Shown here: in pieces, positions 33,801 through 42,201 of the stretch | How positions within the stretch are numbered: position 1 is the first letter of the stretch | Layout: the number at the start of each line of letters is the position of its first letter | Assembly: GCF_004006175.1 (NCBI RefSeq) | Contig: NZ_CP033219.1 | Span: 2,852,001-2,916,000, forward strand | Direction of reading: 5' to 3' | DNA from: Parasedimentitalea marina | GTDB taxonomy: Bacteria > Pseudomonadota > Alphaproteobacteria > Rhodobacterales > Rhodobacteraceae | Length of the DNA stretch: 64,000 nt | The notes under the pieces: model-generated | Database searches by the model: none | What the model was told of the DNA's origin: nothing | What the model saw: only the letters and a program-made list of their open reading frames with translations | Position numbers and translations under genes: made by a program

Positions 33801-36365
33801 GTTGCCACTCAGCTGGCCCACCGGATAACAGACATTCAAAAACTATTGGATGACGGTGCGGCCCTGCAGGTTGCCGAAGATTTCAAAGGCGCGGCGGCCA
33901 AGGCACTGGCGGCGGCCAATTGGGAGCTTCCCACCAACGAAGACATTAAAACACTAGACCTCGCAGTGCGCCGGGAGAACCTGTATTTTAACGTCAAACG
34001 ACCCACACTTGTCGGCCCCGGAAACGAGGCCGCCATCCATCAGATTGCCCGGGCAGATGCCGATCGCGTACAGTTTAATGCGATGAAGGCGGCCCATACC
34101 TATTCCGCAGCAGGCGCGATGCTGGTGAAGGCAGCAAGGAAAATAATCGCCTGCGAAGCTCTGATGGTTCAGGTGCGCCTGTATACTCCGGCCTTGGCCG
34201 ATGCAAAGGCGGCAGTAGAGCTGCTAGACGGTGAACGCAATGCCGCTACGGCCGCCATGATCAAAGAGGTCGAAGACAAATTTGCTGCGGCCAAAGTCGA
34301 TGACACCAAGACCGACCTGACCGAGAACAGCTATTCTCAGGCGACCAAAGTCCTGCTGGAGGTCACAACACTCGCCAAGGCCTTACTGGTGAAACTCAAA
34401 GGCTCATCCGACTATGAAGTGGCCCGGAAAGCCGCCAGAGAAAAGCTGGACGAGGCGCTGGGGCACAAACATGCTGACGCCATTGACGCACAATTGATCC
34501 GGCTCACGACCAAGTATGACAATTTGGTCAAACTGGCCCCCAGTGACTATCCAACTGCCAAAAAAATGGCTGAAGAAGTCACTTCATCTGCCGAAGAGGC
34601 GATCAAGACAGCCGGAAATCACGCCATTCTCGAGGCCGTGAATGCGACCATTGGTGGCGACGAAGACAGCGCGCCCTGGTGGCCGCAGGTGCAGGCCGCA
34701 AAACTGTCCATCAAATACGTTGGCAGTAAAGAACACGCCGATGTCGCAAAAACATATCTGGATGCGGCCAATACAGAAATTGAGAGTTGTCAAAAGGATG
34801 GGTTAAGCCCGAAAGACGCCAAGTCCCATCTTCTGGCCGCGCTCGAGGCCTGTAACACTGCGGATGAGATCATGTCGCAATATGCGTTCTTTGTGCAGGA
34901 AATTGCACGCGCGCGCAGCGCCTTGCTCCCGGTTTCAAATCACGGCGAAAAGGCCTATGTGACGACAGATATTGCCGAAATTGAAAAACTACTGGTGCGT
35001 GCAGAGACCACTGCAAAGACCGGGCAGAATTTCGATAAAGTCAGCGCCGACATCGAAGCGGCTATCGCAAGAATTAAGGCGGCAATGATCCTGGCTGATC
35101 TGCACAAGGACTATACCGACCTGCGGGCCAAACCCGAAGTCGAGCCCCGGCTCGCCGAGCTGGAAGGCCATGAGCACAGATACGCCATCAAAGCCAGCAT
35201 CGACACCCTGCGCAAGAAACTGGCGGATGCGGCGGCGCAGGTGGTCGCGCGTGATCCAGCTGCCGCCATCAAACTGCTGGAAGAGGCGCGCGCCATCGGC
35301 ACCAGCGCCTTTGTCATGGCGCAGATGCGGGCTGACACGCCACCCGACGAAAAGGATATTGCCGAAATACTGTCCCGTCCCAATGGCGCTGATGAGCTGG
35401 ACGCAATGATCGACAATCTGGAACCCGAGGCCCAGCGCGCGGTGGTAAAAGTCGCGTTCAAGGCCCGGTTCGGCTGTGACATCGAAAACTTTAATAACAA
35501 GGCTATGGCGCCTGCCAATCTTGTGGGTGACCTCAATCTGGAAGGGCCAAACATTGTTGCGTTTTACAAGGCCATGCAGGATTTGCCCAAGGATCACACG
35601 TTGGACAATGACTCCATGAGCAAATTCTCGGTGATTGATTCACCGGACGGGGCATCCTTTTATCGCGGCCGCGAAAAACGCGTGGTCATGCAAGAGGGCG
35701 ATGCATCAACATCGTCTAACTATCCCTTTGGCAGCGAAGACGCGGTGGGCAGTCTGGATGATGCGGCCACCCCGGAAGAGCGGGCCGAGCTGGAAAAATG
35801 CAAACCCGCCAATGAAGACCCCGTCACGTTTTTCAACTGGAACACCCTGCATGAAGTTGGACATGCGGTTGATGACAAGAACGGGTTCATGAGCAGCAAG
35901 GGCAGCGGCAAAGATTTTGGCGGCTGGACGGAATACGGTGGTGACGTCTCTGTCATTGCCGAAAAACTGGCCACAAAATTCCAATATGACAAGGCCTATA
36001 TCTCGGAATACATGGCCCATAAGAAAAACCCGTATACCCCGGCCAAACCCGGTGACGAGACCTGCACGGATGAAGAATGGGAAAGCCGCCGCATTAATGT
36101 GCGGGCGCATATCGACAAGGCGTCTGAGGGAGCAAACCCCTGGTCCAGCATGACCATTGCCAAGGCCCTGGCCATTGGTGGGGTGGTCTATCAGGAAAGT
36201 TACCCAAACACCTGGACGTCCTACCTGTTGGCCAGCCGTTCAAAAGGCATCACCGGCTACCAGTTCCGCGCCCCGGGCGAGTGGTTCTCGGAAATGTACG
36301 CCGCCTATTATTCTGGAAAACTAAAGCCAAACCACCCGGCTGTCAGCTGGTTAGCCAAACTTTAG
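30804..36365 (+). CDS. giant helical-repeat protein with C-terminal HEXXH zincin domain
   Basis: A 1,853-residue protein from the ATG at 30804 (MLLDGSAAKEIKQQMALARK). The frame is open to an ATG at 30732, but those 24 codons are AT-rich with rare TTA and ATA and look like leader. Layout: a compact N-domain, residues ~1-120 (FGLCFGKKIENTVFLLHKTK); an acidic/Pro linker ~121-168; Trp-containing helical modules from ~170 and ~247 with the pattern W..A..KL..L, VWALIQSK, Y..AL; a second acidic/Pro linker ~314-352; then about 1,150 residues of Ala/Lys/Asp-rich helices. The C-terminal zincin has LHEVGHAVDDKNGF (HEVGH at 1683-1687) and PGEWFSEMYAAYYSG (candidate third ligand Glu1826 or Glu1830). No signal peptide is evident. 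This N-domain/helical spacer/enzymatic C-terminus layout resembles large polymorphic effectors. Function inferred only. Confidence 0.85.
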   Translation: MLLDGSAAKEIKQQMALARKRELSFGLCFGKKIENTVFLLHKTKAAKILGKQAKSDGETALVTFGRLTLKGKDLSVALDGKILPGFARKARKMFMVVGLKFNIIVLDPSGQVIESDVDEDDTAEDSAPDKPSAPFSPDLAPEAPQKGETVEDEPSSSEPPSDQPDPLAEKWKTAAAKVEANLAKLGNLPDINLDQVNTFWAAIQKKADSGAYKDALDYIAKLSETMKTVAKDAAVRAKRQAMLEAKWQQASTKLAPLVDEVLAQKSAQSKKIQAVWALIQSKVSASPPDYETALKAVGPLARSISEAREAAVEDSESETVAQEAVEDGETLTAPQQKAPEASPSEAVPPPPDVEAGDSEVDLTEQIGRIEATIKALTDGPIAAYNSLISEAVSQTPNAWTAALQKITKIVSDAKATPTPQTAAKLDVGEKALVGLKQAIATETQAKETFQKALTIFDLRMVPLTSHPKSGAPEIAPEIAKITDIRTDALDKSKAHELKTATDALTAAETVIAATEILADEFAHFVAIDADRKTMADTDRGKVTGAAAVDDPARQMEGLYDAAQVDRAAKKFKDGIVKLDKIAEVFASTAKVKKYKAKYENDRPNAKSWIDHWAGLPAATKLLIATKLAEMDTCYSDSDIATTSDYLVSLQKLGPIWTVIEHLKAEIPTVQLYPPKLAAFETKLTAFKAHDGASGIQVMILKMDADLAAAKAEAALFKFSTATSVLAGTEAQWPATLTQADSCKAYKEKRVVVQGKIDPLKNVPQAANLIEAAKALMAEAAIQALKLDFDDATTILGDAEKRAANAKAAAESSVEVDALHDEAALDNLKKKWDPAFKVFTDIRDKVVAADTASNFSALIAKSQIPAVEAQKAHKAKKHDDARAHLDSAIANLKQALVLIHEHAAYGDIKTSLGTQVAALTPLNVDACLQPHIDKINVLIGEADNLIKPEAYDYKGGEAKLTEARKLVDQAQVDGALYTDIKSNRTKATAVIAAINTKGGAVATQLAHRITDIQKLLDDGAALQVAEDFKGAAAKALAAANWELPTNEDIKTLDLAVRRENLYFNVKRPTLVGPGNEAAIHQIARADADRVQFNAMKAAHTYSAAGAMLVKAARKIIACEALMVQVRLYTPALADAKAAVELLDGERNAATAAMIKEVEDKFAAAKVDDTKTDLTENSYSQATKVLLEVTTLAKALLVKLKGSSDYEVARKAAREKLDEALGHKHADAIDAQLIRLTTKYDNLVKLAPSDYPTAKKMAEEVTSSAEEAIKTAGNHAILEAVNATIGGDEDSAPWWPQVQAAKLSIKYVGSKEHADVAKTYLDAANTEIESCQKDGLSPKDAKSHLLAALEACNTADEIMSQYAFFVQEIARARSALLPVSNHGEKAYVTTDIAEIEKLLVRAETTAKTGQNFDKVSADIEAAIARIKAAMILADLHKDYTDLRAKPEVEPRLAELEGHEHRYAIKASIDTLRKKLADAAAQVVARDPAAAIKLLEEARAIGTSAFVMAQMRADTPPDEKDIAEILSRPNGADELDAMIDNLEPEAQRAVVKVAFKARFGCDIENFNNKAMAPANLVGDLNLEGPNIVAFYKAMQDLPKDHTLDNDSMSKFSVIDSPDGASFYRGREKRVVMQEGDASTSSNYPFGSEDAVGSLDDAATPEERAELEKCKPANEDPVTFFNWNTLHEVGHAVDDKNGFMSSKGSGKDFGGWTEYGGDVSVIAEKLATKFQYDKAYISEYMAHKKNPYTPAKPGDETCTDEEWESRRINVRAHIDKASEGANPWSSMTIAKALAIGGVVYQESYPNTWTSYLLASRSKGITGYQFRAPGEWFSEMYAAYYSGKLKPNHPAVSWLAKL

Positions 36366-36387
36366 TCCTTTGAAAGGTCATTGATAA

Positions 36388-37092
36388 ATGTCTCTTTTTC
36401 ATCCCGTAAATCTGGTGTGCCCGAAATGCGAGGCCCCTGTCGTCACGATGGCTGTGGGCAGCGTCAATGCCGACCGCCGCCCCGATCTGAGAGAGGATAT
36501 TCTGTCAGATCGCTTTCAGGACATAGAATGCGAGGCCTGTCAGGAAGGGTTTCGGTTGCAGCCGCAATTCAACTACCTGGATGTGGGTCGCGGGCAATGG
36601 ATCGCCGCAATGCAGGCTGATCGCATGCGCACGCATCTGCAAGTCGAAGACGAAGCGGCGCTCTTGTTTTCCGAAAGCTATGGAGACAATGCCCCGGCAG
36701 CGGCGCAGCAGGTCGGCAAGGACCTGAAAATGCGCGTGACTTTTGGCTGGCCCGCCGTCCGCGAAAAACTGCTGCTTCGAGAACACGACCTGGACGATGT
36801 CGTGGTTGAGATGATGAAGCTGCACATCCTGCGCAGTGTGCCCTCGGTGCCCATGGCCGAAGGGATCGAGCTGCGCCTGGTTGATATCAACGAAGACAAT
36901 GACGCTTTTGTTTTCACCTGGCTGGAAACAGCCACCGAAAAAGCCATTGAGGGTCTGAGCGTGCCGAGGGACCTTTATGCGGCTATAGCGGCCAACACCA
37001 CGGCATGGGAGCCCATGCGGACACGCCTGGAAAACGGTGCTTTTGTAGATATGCAAAAGCTTTATATGGGCGAAGGTCGCCCATCAGACTGA
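36388..37092 (+). CDS. CpXC-type zinc-finger protein, partner of the giant protein
   Basis: A 234-residue cytosolic protein starting 22 bp after the giant gene. The N-terminal third has LVCPKCEAP and, about 35 residues later, IECEACQEGF: two CxxC pairs as in the CpXC domain, likely a zinc ribbon. The rest is alpha/beta with no motif I recognise (KMRVTFGWPAVREKLLLREHD; PSVPMAEGIELRLVDINED). CpXC is a domain of unknown function. Tight linkage suggests it binds, regulates or neutralises the neighbour, but this is inference. Confidence 0.75.
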   Translation: MSLFHPVNLVCPKCEAPVVTMAVGSVNADRRPDLREDILSDRFQDIECEACQEGFRLQPQFNYLDVGRGQWIAAMQADRMRTHLQVEDEAALLFSESYGDNAPAAAQQVGKDLKMRVTFGWPAVREKLLLREHDLDDVVVEMMKLHILRSVPSVPMAEGIELRLVDINEDNDAFVFTWLETATEKAIEGLSVPRDLYAAIAANTTAWEPMRTRLENGAFVDMQKLYMGEGRPSD

Positions 37093-37245
37093 CACTGCCA
37101 CTCAGGGCCGCTCTGCTTGGATATTTCGGCAGTGGTCGCCGACAGAAAAACCTGTGTCTCTGCATTTCTGCGGGCATCCCGGTAGCTGACTGCGCATTTT
37201 TTGCAGACGATGTTGAGTGCCTCTGCCGCGGCAGAGGCGGGAGCG

Positions 37246-37665
<420 letters not shown>

Positions 37666-37723
37666 TCATTTGAGGAACAAATGATGACTGGCGACGGGGC
37701 CCATCGCGGTTATCGATGTCTGG

Positions 37724-38644
37724 TTATGTGGCGTCCGAGAATTCACCGGCGAGGTGCGCCAATAGCGTTTTTATGGGCTTTGCCAGTCCGGCCACATCTC
37801 GAACAGCGACCTTCAATGTTCTCTCTGACCAGGAATCTGATACAGGGATCATGCGTAGGTTGGCGGAGGAAAGATAGGGTTCAACCGCTCCCAACGGAAG
37901 GATGGCTATGCCCAGTCTAGCTTCGACCATGCGTCGCACCCCATCAAAACTCAGCACCTCCACTCTGGTTTTTAACTCTAGCCCCTGTTCCGCCGCACGT
38001 TTCTCGAGGAAGGCTTGCAACGAACTGCCTTTTTGAAGGCCAACAAGATCGTGATTTGAAAATTCACTAAATGCGACTGGACCATCGCGTCCCAATGCAT
38101 GGTCCTGGGGAGTCACAACAACAAGTGTATCCCGACGATAAACGAAGACATCAAGCTCAGGGTCAGGGATCAATCCAGAAAATATCCCCACATCGGCAAT
38201 GCCATCGCGAACAGCGGCAACGATATCGTCGGATGTTTGTTCTGTCAGATCGATACGCATATCCGGGTGTTCTCTGACGAATAAAGCAAGGTCTTCAGGT
38301 AAGAACTGGGTAATTGCCGATGTGTTTGCCGCGATGCGGACCGTGCCACGAAGACCCGCAGCGAAATCGCCCATATGATTGTCTATGCGGTCTAACAGGC
38401 GTTGCAAATCCTTTGCGTGCCGCAACATTTCCTCACCTGCAGGCGTAAGCTCAACTCCCTTTTGTTGACGATAAAAGAGAGCTGTGCCGACTTGCGTTTC
38501 AAAATCAGATATCCGCTTGCTGATCGCCGAGGCTGCTATGTTTTCTGAAGCTGCTGCTTGTGCAATACTTTTGAATGTGGCGACGGCCACAAACAATTCT
38601 AAAGTCACGAGGTCAAACTTTTTCCGCATCAATCCGATACTCAC
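37724..38644 (-). CDS. LysR-family transcriptional regulator
   Basis: A 306-residue regulator. HTH at residues ~8-66 (LELFVAVATFKSIAQAAASE, then ISKRISDFETQVGTALFYR), followed by a LysR substrate domain. The first ATG (38644) lies inside the 3' end of the VOC gene; the internal start MRKKFDLVTLELF (38629) is the more standard N-terminus. Either way the two genes overlap, so the regulator is the last gene of the TRAP-VOC-LysR transcript. It probably senses the substrate of this transporter and of the nearby sugar-acid operon. Confidence 0.9.
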   Translation of the reverse strand: MSIGLMRKKFDLVTLELFVAVATFKSIAQAAASENIAASAISKRISDFETQVGTALFYRQQKGVELTPAGEEMLRHAKDLQRLLDRIDNHMGDFAAGLRGTVRIAANTSAITQFLPEDLALFVREHPDMRIDLTEQTSDDIVAAVRDGIADVGIFSGLIPDPELDVFVYRRDTLVVVTPQDHALGRDGPVAFSEFSNHDLVGLQKGSSLQAFLEKRAAEQGLELKTRVEVLSFDGVRRMVEARLGIAILPLGAVEPYLSSANLRMIPVSDSWSERTLKVAVRDVAGLAKPIKTLLAHLAGEFSDAT

Positions 38645-39041
38645 TTATCTCTATGAGATTGTCATCCGGATCGTATAAATACAAAGAAGTGATGGCCCCC
38701 AACGCACCGCGCCGTTCTACCGGTCCATCTTCTATACGAAGACCTCTCACTTTTAATTGCTGTTCTACATCAGAAATACTCTGATTTACTAGAAAACAAA
38801 TATTGGCAGACCATCTACGGCCTGCATTTTTAGGTGGTCCATACTGCTCGCCTTCGGGCTGGAGGTTAAGTTTGCATGCCCCAAACAAGACTTCCACACG
38901 TCCATCTTCAAGGCGAACAATTCCCATGCCCAATCCGCCGCCATAAAAGGCGACGGATTGTTCGATGTCTTCGCAGGTTACGACGACATGATCGATTGCG
39001 GTCCACCGAATTTTGCGTGCTAGATCCACATAGTTCAACAT
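38613..39041 (-). CDS. VOC-family protein of the TRAP operon
   Basis: A 142-residue glyoxalase-fold protein: DHVVVTCEDIEQSVAFYGGGLGMG, CKLNLQPEGEQYGPP and YLYDPDDNLIEISEYR, with the His/Glu metal positions usual for the fold. The start overlaps the stop of the large TRAP permease as TGATG, and its 3' end overlaps the LysR gene. Likely acts on the imported compound or a derived carbonyl or ring compound. Not the same sequence as the 37246 VOC, though related in fold and C-terminus. Confidence 0.88.
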   Translation of the reverse strand: MLNYVDLARKIRWTAIDHVVVTCEDIEQSVAFYGGGLGMGIVRLEDGRVEVLFGACKLNLQPEGEQYGPPKNAGRRWSANICFLVNQSISDVEQQLKVRGLRIEDGPVERRGALGAITSLYLYDPDDNLIEISEYRIDAEKV

Positions 39042-40327
39042 CAGAAGAGGCTCGGTAAAATCAACACGATCTGTGGGAAGAACAGGACCAACAGGATCGT
39101 CATTAAGATTGGGATCAGGAATGGCAACACAGCCATCACCACCTGCTCGAACCGCATTCCTGTGATCGGGACAAGTATGTAGAGAACGGTTCCAAACGGC
39201 GGAGTGATGACCCCGACCGACAGGGTTATCACCATGAATACACCAAAGAACAATGGATCAACCCCGGATGCCGCGACTGCAGGGACAAGAATTGGTGTCA
39301 GGATCAAAACGCTCTCAATCACCGACATGAAGCACCCCACGAGGATAAAGAACACCATCAGGATCAGCAGCAATACAGTTGTATTCAAATTCATCTCGAT
39401 CAACCCTGCGGCCAAGGATTGGGGAACCTGAAGACGGACCAACAGCCAGCCATAGAAGCCCGAAATAGCGATGATCAACAGGATTACCGCGCTAAACTCC
39501 ATGCTTTTTACAAAGACCTGGAAAAGCTCTTTGAGCTTCACGTCGCGGTATACCAGGACGCCAAGAGCAATCGCATAGGCGCAGGCAACAGCGCCTGCTT
39601 CGGTTGGTGAAAATACGCCGCTCCAGATGCCACCAACGATTATTAGGGGTGTCAGCATCGGAAGGACCGCGCGGTGACCGGTCTCGACCACCTCCCGAGG
39701 TGTGGGCAGAGAACGGGTGGGCATATCGATGCGATAGGATATGATGATTGTTGTCGCCATAAGCAACGCAGCCATCAAAATCCCGGGGGCGAAGCCGGCC
39801 AGGAACAAATCCCCAACACTGACATCGGCTTGCCACCCGTAAACCAGCATTGCGACGCTCGGCGGGATGATCGGGCCGATGACACTGGATGCAGCGGTTA
39901 TCCCAGTGCTGTATTTAAGATCGTAACCTTTCTCTCGCATGGCCCGGATTTCCAATGCGCCAAGACCAGCCGCATCAGCAGAAGCGGTGCCTGACATGCC
40001 AGCGAAAATCATGCTCGCCACCACATTCACGTGGCCCAAACCACCCCGCACAAAACCCACCAGCACATTCGCAAAATCGAAAATGCGGGTTGTTGCGCTG
40101 CCGCGGTTAAGCAGGTTAGCAGCCAGGATGAACAAAGGGATCGCAAGCAAAGGAAAGCTGTTGAGTGTCTGCGTGATTTTCAGCGACATCAACTCAACCG
40201 GAAGCCCACCCGATGATGATGTCATCGCCAGGGCCAACAAGCATGTTGAACCAAGTGCTATAAAGACTGGCAAGCCCAAAGCCATAAAGAAAATCAGGCC
40301 CCCAACAAACGGTAAAAAGATATCCAT
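39041..40327 (-). CDS. TRAP transporter large permease (DctM)
   Basis: A 428-residue membrane protein with 12-13 hydrophobic segments. The start at 40327 (MDIFLPFVGGLIFFMALGLP) is used because upstream in-frame sequence lies within the DctQ gene. DctM motifs include FAGMSGTASADAAGLGALEI, GITAASSVIGPIIPPSVAMLVYG and SPTEAGAVACAYA. It imports organic acids driven by Na+ or H+ together with DctQ and DctP. It starts 1 bp after the DctQ stop. Confidence 0.95.
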   Translation of the reverse strand: MDIFLPFVGGLIFFMALGLPVFIALGSTCLLALAMTSSSGGLPVELMSLKITQTLNSFPLLAIPLFILAANLLNRGSATTRIFDFANVLVGFVRGGLGHVNVVASMIFAGMSGTASADAAGLGALEIRAMREKGYDLKYSTGITAASSVIGPIIPPSVAMLVYGWQADVSVGDLFLAGFAPGILMAALLMATTIIISYRIDMPTRSLPTPREVVETGHRAVLPMLTPLIIVGGIWSGVFSPTEAGAVACAYAIALGVLVYRDVKLKELFQVFVKSMEFSAVILLIIAISGFYGWLLVRLQVPQSLAAGLIEMNLNTTVLLLILMVFFILVGCFMSVIESVLILTPILVPAVAASGVDPLFFGVFMVITLSVGVITPPFGTVLYILVPITGMRFEQVVMAVLPFLIPILMTILLVLFFPQIVLILPSLF

Positions 40328-40328
40328 C

Positions 40329-40859
40329 TTACTCTTCCTGCTCTTTAGAGCCTGTAAATTCGCCTGCCAAACGCAGGCACGACGCCAGCACCATGCCACC
40401 AAAGGCAAGGAGCAAACCGCCGTAGTAGATTGAGAAACTCAGAGAGAGCGCCGTGGTTCGATTGTTTGCGCTGCGCTGCATCATCTCTGCGGCGCCCCAT
40501 GCGGCTAGGATCAGAAAAATGATCGACAGAACCTGCAGCAAAATTGCGTAACGGCCGTGCCATGGACCCTTGATCGCCATAGGCAAAAGCTCAACTGCGA
40601 TATGAGCCCCGCGTGACCAGGCGCCGATGGATGCAAATGCAACGGCGTAGATCGTCGTCAGTGTCGCAATCTCTTCGAGCCAGGGGATCGGAACCTGCAA
40701 TACATCCCGCGACAAAATCGATAAGACAAGCAGTCCGACAAGACCCATCAGCATGGTACCAGAAAAAACGTCCGTAACTGCTACCATTGCTTTTTCGATG
40801 GTCCCAAATTTTCTTGTCGGCAGTTGGGTTTCAGCCTCATCATAAAATTCTACTTCCAT
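40329..40859 (-). CDS. TRAP transporter small permease (DctQ)
   Basis: A 176-residue protein with four membrane helices, including WLEEIATLTTIYAVAFASIGAWSRGAH, the typical DctQ stretch. The start at 40859 (MEVEFYDEAETQ) is set by a very strong GGGAGGACGAT ribosome-binding site; the longer frame adds eight residues. A hairpin terminator lies between it and the binding-protein gene. Confidence 0.92.
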   Translation of the reverse strand: MEVEFYDEAETQLPTRKFGTIEKAMVAVTDVFSGTMLMGLVGLLVLSILSRDVLQVPIPWLEEIATLTTIYAVAFASIGAWSRGAHIAVELLPMAIKGPWHGRYAILLQVLSIIFLILAAWGAAEMMQRSANNRTTALSLSFSIYYGGLLLAFGGMVLASCLRLAGEFTGSKEQEE

Positions 40860-40893
40860 ATCGTCCTCCCTAAGTGACAGCAAAAAGGAAAAG

Positions 40894-40918
40894 CCGCCCG
40901 CTGTTTGCCAGCGGGCGG
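40894..40918 (-). terminator. hairpin between TRAP binding-protein and permease genes
   Basis: CCGCCCGCTG/CAGCGGGCGG with a 5-nt loop. On the minus strand it is followed by a T-rich stretch (CTTTTCCTTTTTG). It lies 14 bp after the DctP stop and upstream of the DctQ ribosome-binding site, and so should lower permease expression relative to the binding protein. Confidence 0.85.
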
Positions 40919-40931
40919 AAAAACTGCTCAG

Positions 40932-41933
40932 TTAGGAGTTGGCAAAGATCGCCCTTTGAATATCCGCGACGACGCCGTCAGCCAAAGAGGACATCGCACT
41001 ATCAATTGCCGGCTTTGCCTTCGCGATAAAGGCCGCGGTATCAGGTTCAACGACTGTCATACCCGCCTTGCGAAGCTCTGCGAGATAGAATTTATCCTTC
41101 TCAACCTCGACTTTGCTGCCTTCGATCCGGGCAATCTGTACCGCGGCCCGAACCGCCGATTGATCAGCATCCGAAAGTCCCGACAACCACGTTTCCGACG
41201 CAACCCAATGCCAGGGGAAGTGCACGTGACCAGTCTTGATCAGATGCGACTGAACCTCATACAGCTTGCGCGAATACGGCGAAACAAGAGAGTTCTCGTG
41301 GCCATCAACCTGACCAGTCTGCATCGCAAGATAGATTTCGGTTGCTGGGACAACAACTGTCTGGGCCCCTAGCGCGCTCCAGATGTCTACCCATACAGGG
41401 ATGCCAGGCAGGCGCAGACGGAACCCGGCAAGATCGTCCGGAGTTGTGATCGATTTATTGGCTGTCATGTGGCGAGGGGCACGCATCTGTGCACCCATCT
41501 CGACGATCCCACCTTGTTGTTTACCGCGCTCCTGCAGTTTCTTGCCAGAATCTGTGGCCATAAAGTCTTCCACTGCAGCGCCATTTGGGAACAGGAAGGG
41601 AATTGAGATCGGATCGTATTCGGGGGCGTATTGTGCCCGCCAGTTGCCGCCTGTTAGTGAAATTTGGGTTTCACCAATGTTCAGCAATTCAAGCACGGCA
41701 TTTTCGCCGCCAAGCTGACCACTAAGGAACGGCACAACGTCAAACCGTCCTGGAGCTAGCTCATCCAGAGCTGTTTTAAATCGCGCGATGCCGGCTTCTT
41801 CTGAACCACCAGGTTTCATCGTTGTGTTGACCTGGATTGTGATCTTGCCTGCTGCCAAACCTGGCGTTGCCAAGGCTGCGGTAGCTGATGCGGCGCCAAG
41901 TACCTTAAGCGCGGAACGTCGTGTGAATGTCAT
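40932..41933 (-). CDS. TRAP transporter substrate-binding protein (DctP)
   Basis: A 333-residue periplasmic binding protein with a Tat-like signal (MTFTRRSALKVLGAASATAA; twin Arg at residues 5-6). DctP features follow: AGKITIQVNTTMKPGGSEEAG, FLSGQLGGENAVLELLNIG, and the DLAGFRLRLPGIPVWVDIW segment containing the ligand-binding Arg (RLRLPG). It also has LAMQTGQVDGHENSLVSPYSR. Substrate probably a sugar acid or related carboxylate, inferred from the adjacent operon. Confidence 0.93.
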   Translation of the reverse strand: MTFTRRSALKVLGAASATAALATPGLAAGKITIQVNTTMKPGGSEEAGIARFKTALDELAPGRFDVVPFLSGQLGGENAVLELLNIGETQISLTGGNWRAQYAPEYDPISIPFLFPNGAAVEDFMATDSGKKLQERGKQQGGIVEMGAQMRAPRHMTANKSITTPDDLAGFRLRLPGIPVWVDIWSALGAQTVVVPATEIYLAMQTGQVDGHENSLVSPYSRKLYEVQSHLIKTGHVHFPWHWVASETWLSGLSDADQSAVRAAVQIARIEGSKVEVEKDKFYLAELRKAGMTVVEPDTAAFIAKAKPAIDSAMSSLADGVVADIQRAIFANS

Positions 41934-42127
41934 GGTGTCCTCCCAACAATTCTATTGCCTGGACAGCATCATCCGCTTTCTTGAATTGGCCCAGAATTGC
42001 TTGGATACTGGACCCATCGCCGTTCGAGATGCTGACTTTAACCATTCCAATCAGATACTTACACACGCAGTCAAAAGCAGAATGTGAATGTGGTTTTTGC
42101 GTTTCAGCAAAGTCGGCCTAAGCGATC
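41934..42127. promoter_or_regulatory. presumed promoter region of the TRAP operon
   Basis: This stretch lies between the upstream terminator and the DctP start. A TTGACT box on the minus strand (42069-42074) has only a weak partner hexamer. GGGAGGACACC precedes the DctP ATG. Confidence 0.35.
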
Positions 42128-42157
42128 ACGGACGGCCGCAAATTAAGTGCCGTCCGT
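42128..42157. terminator. terminator between lactonase and TRAP operons
   Basis: ACGGACGGC (42128-42136)/GCCGTCCGT (42149-42157) with a 12-nt loop, 45 bp beyond the lactonase stop. It separates the four-gene catabolic operon from the TRAP operon. Confidence 0.7.
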
Positions 42158-42201
42158 CAAGTTTTTGTGAATATCTTACTGTGATGTCGAATGACCCGCC
42201 T

